From Burhinus oedicnemus (lineage: Eukaryota; Chordata; Aves; Charadriiformes; Burhinidae): a stretch of DNA of 64,000 nucleotides. The DNA lies in contig VFFE01009164.1 in assembly GCA_008921705.1 (NCBI GenBank), forward strand, positions 920,139 through 984,138, in the 5' to 3' direction. The translations under genes were made by a program, and so were the position numbers. The notes beneath the pieces are model-generated. The model saw nothing but the letters and a program-made list of their open reading frames with translations, ran no database searches and was not told the origin of the DNA. Below, in pieces: positions 60,981 through 64,000 of this stretch. Each line of letters begins with the position of its first letter. Positions within the stretch are counted from its first letter, which is position 1.

Positions 60981-63900
60981 CTGTGTACAGAGCAATATGA
61001 CTACAGTCAGCTTCAAGAAATACGCTTCATGAATGATCTTACTGCTGCCTTTATAATCTACAATCAAAGCAAAAGATTAAGCGTTCGACTAAGCCGACAT
61101 CAGGACAGTATTGTGGGGTCCACTCACCTTTCTATTGTACCTACATAAGCGACAGTGTTTGCACAAGCCTGTTCATAGGGTTTTGCTGGCAGGCAAAAAG
61201 TTATCCTTAGCCAAAACCAAGTATTTTTCTGGTGACTTGTCTCCCCAGCTCAGCTCACTCCGCAAGCTTCACACAAGGGAAGCAGCAGATTCTTTGCAGC
61301 CCTTCCTTCGGTCTGTGGCTGAGAAACCACAGCGAGAGAGGCCATAAGACCTCAAGTTAAAGGATGTTTAATCCAGCTGTCAGGACAAAGTGATTTGCAG
61401 TATATGGCTTGGCAAAATACAGGAGATCAAGAAATAAGCAGATCCCACATTTACGTGCACTAACCTGGGCATCTGATAGGAATAAAGAAAACATCTAAGT
61501 GATTTGGCTCATATTCCACGTATATTTGAGATGCCTGAGAGTGAGTGAGAGCAGAACATACCCTTTACAATTACATTTCAGCTAGACTAATACCAGCTTT
61601 CTTTCCGAGGAGAAACAGAAACAGCACAGTTAGCGAAAGCAATGACCATAAATGATATGCAAAGGGTTTCGCTGTGAAAAGATTAAAAGGGCAGGTGACC
61701 AATTCATAATGCAGAAGAAATATGAGAAAATATAAAAAACAGTGCAGCGTAAAGGCCAGGTATTCACACAATATATCAACACATCAGCAAATTTAACTGA
61801 GTAACAGCCACTGGAAGTTTGAGGTGAAAACTAGACACCAAGCACCGTAACTTACGCATCCACATAATACAGTAAATTTAAAATGCCTCGCTCCAGCTCT
61901 ATAAACCTTTGGGGAACGTCACTTTTAAATCAGAGGGATGAAGGACTGTGGAACTGTGGTCACGGTTGGGTGTGCAGGCTCATGCCCGGCAGGCAGAGGG
62001 GAACCCATCCCCACACTCCCACCCACCGCTCCAGCAGCCCGAGGAGCACTCCCAGTTGGCTGTGGGTAGATGCAGTGGGAGGGGTGGTCATTGCCAAGGA
62101 GATGGCTCACCTCCAGTTTGGCTTTACCATGAATGGAAAGTGAGCTAGACCTGAAAAGTTCCGGTACTGATCTTAGTCCTGGTGACAACAGTACAATGCC
62201 AGGATTAATGAGATGTGGTGATACAGTTTTATTATTAACAAGTTTGCAATTTACTCTGAGAAGTCATACTGCTATTGTTGTACATACAAGGATATAAACA
62301 GCTTAACTTTCAAGTTGATTCTGTCCAAAATGAAGGAATAGGCCACTTGCTCAATGCAAAGCACATAATAAGATGCAGGGAAGACCATGTTTTCAGTTAT
62401 TTTATAATTTGAACAATTACCGCCTCCGAGGATATTACAAAACTTTCCTGCAGAATACGGGCTATTTAGGGAGAAGAGATACTTCGGTAGCTATTAAGCT
62501 ACTCCTTGCAACTGCAGGGATGGATAGAGGGATGTGAAATTATTTCTCCCTTTCTCATCTGGAAGAAGAAATACAAGCCTGCTGTGATCATGGTCACATC
62601 TTTATCAGCTTAAGGGCTCAAGAAGTTCACATTCTAGAGGCACTGACCTGAAGCCAGACCAACAGACCACCTAAAATAAACGTAACTTTACAGATTAAGC
62701 TCTCTTTGATCAACTACATTTTTTACTATGTTGGATATATAAAGCTTACAGGTTAATAAAAGTTCGCCTCCACTGAAGATGGAGTTACAGGGGTGTTCTC
62801 ATCTGGAATCGAGAGCCCCACCACACACACACTGTACCTCATACACACCCCACCCCCCCCCGCACGTTAGAAAACAACTAAGCGGCTCCTGTCAAGCCAC
62901 ACATGAACTTAACAAAACGTTGGCCAGGATGTTCTCTGAAGAGAAAGAGGAAGCTAAAGCCACACAAACAATTGCTTTTTTTTTTCCAGGACAGGTTGTT
63001 TTTTGTTTGGGGTTGGTTGTTCGGATTTTTTGGTTCGTTTTTAAAGTCATCCTCCCTAAAAAGCTGCTAAACTTAGAATGTGCCTGCATTGCCCTCAAAA
63101 AAAAAAAAAAAAGCCAACATTAACCCATTCTCTCTAGGTGCTACTTCAGCTACAAACTGGCATTACTTCTTTGTGCTTGGGCTCTGCCCTTCTTTAAAAA
63201 GAGAGGAAGAGGAAGAAAGATGAATAATGATAATTTCATTAGTGTCATAATTAGAAGGCTTATAAACCTAGGATCGCTTGTGTATAGAGCGCTATTGTAC
63301 AGTACACAGAGGAATAGCCTTAATATTTCAAGAATTCCCAAAACAGAATCTGAAATGCAAGTAAGAAAATGAAAATGGGTTTTGCAATTTTTTTTAGTAT
63401 ATTGTTTCCAAGTCTCCTAACATTTAAGGGTTTTTTAAGCTAAAAATACCTCTCTAGAAGCAAATTAAGGAAATGCATGCTAAATGCTCCACCCAGAACA
63501 TGCTCCCTCTCCAGACTAAACGGACAACCACCAGCCAGCCTACTTACATCTTCACAACCAGCAGTCTCAGTGCAGATTTCTTCAGAAACACAGAATTCCA
63601 CATTCCCTTCCCAGTAATAAAGAACACACCATTAAGTAAACGCTTATGCAGTTGAGACAAATAAAATGAATCAGCAAATGAGATAGACTTGTTTTGAAAT
63701 GCATTCCTGCTTGCTGTGAAAGAGAATGAAGGGGATGACCTTTCTATATGCAGTGTCTGGTCACCTTACGGCAAAGGTTTAGCTCAAAACTAAGGAGCAC
63801 ACTGAGAACCGAATTAGACACGATTCCAGACGCACGTACAGCCTCAGCCTTTGTTCTGACAGAGAAACTATGCATCCATTTGCCAAAAATAAAGACATAA

Positions 63901-64000
63901 AATAACAATAGCACACCGTGCTTTTGAGTTTGACTATCTATCTGGTGCTTAGAGACATGGTTTAGTGGCAGACCTGGTAGAGTAGGGTCAGTGGTTGGAC
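60981..64000 (-). other. TES: Part of the first TES intron, open to the right
   Basis: Sequence upstream of the exon that begins at Met. No exon coding for the expected nine N-terminal residues and no CpG-island promoter is visible, so the main first exon is probably outside the window. Contents: a donor-like AAAG|GTGAGT on the minus strand at 61128/61127, a CA/C-rich tract (62817-62865) and T- and A-rich tracts (62976-63113). The rest is unremarkable. Confidence 0.7.
62817..62865 (+). repeat. CA- and C-rich simple sequence
   Basis: CACACACAC-type units followed by CACCCCACCCCCCCC. Intronic (first TES intron). Confidence 0.85.

Noticed and set aside
61128..64000. The exon with the first nine TES codons
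   Set aside because: No ATG-containing short exon with the expected acidic/basic start and a good donor was found. The CpG-rich promoter expected for it is also absent.

Overview
This is vertebrate nuclear DNA, almost certainly from a bird. The evidence is CR1 LINE copies with the avian 3' end (a tandem TTCTATGA-type octamer), a solo LTR with the look of avian endogenous retroviruses, scattered older MIR-like and CR1-like fragments, and introns with GT-AG borders. There is no prokaryotic gene structure, operon, CRISPR array or phage-like block. I cannot name the species. The LTR type is one I associate with avian genomes generally.

The only protein-coding gene I can support is TES (testin), a focal-adhesion and actin-associated scaffold with a PET domain and three LIM domains. 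It lies on the minus strand across the right-hand third of the window. Six coding exons are visible, in transcript order: 60980-60895, 52524-52272, 51115-50780, 47406-47191, 46625-46467 and 45262-45071. All splice borders are GT/AG and the reading frame is continuous (1242 nt including the stop, 413 codons from the Met that opens the first visible exon). The upstream exon, which in mammals carries nine more codons and the main promoter, is not found and probably lies beyond base 64000. The 3' UTR runs from 45070 to about 43800 and ends at an AATAAA at 43825-43820.

Layout: 1-43800 is a gene-poor interval downstream of TES. In mammals TES is followed by a long gap and then CAV2/CAV1, and no caveolin exon is visible here. 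The interval holds a GC-rich block (about 6.37-7.5 kb) ending in a near-perfect RFX X-box, an isolated TATA-like site (8.35 kb), CR1 fragments (16.2, 33.0-34.0 and 37.4 kb), older CR1-like fragments (2.9, 10.4, 15.0 and 26.4 kb), MIR-like fragments (21.1, 26.1, 34.4 and 35.6 kb) and a weak ancient LINE candidate (38 kb). 43800-61000 is the TES gene body. Its longest visible intron (52525-60894) contains a solo ERV LTR (about 58.05-58.55 kb) and two divergent CTCF-like motifs. 61000-64000 is part of the first intron of TES, with a donor-like site at 61127 that could belong to an alternative first exon.

I found no previously undescribed biological system. The best leads are regulatory: the X-box at the edge of the GC-rich block, the CTCF-like motif pair, and the possible alternative TES start.
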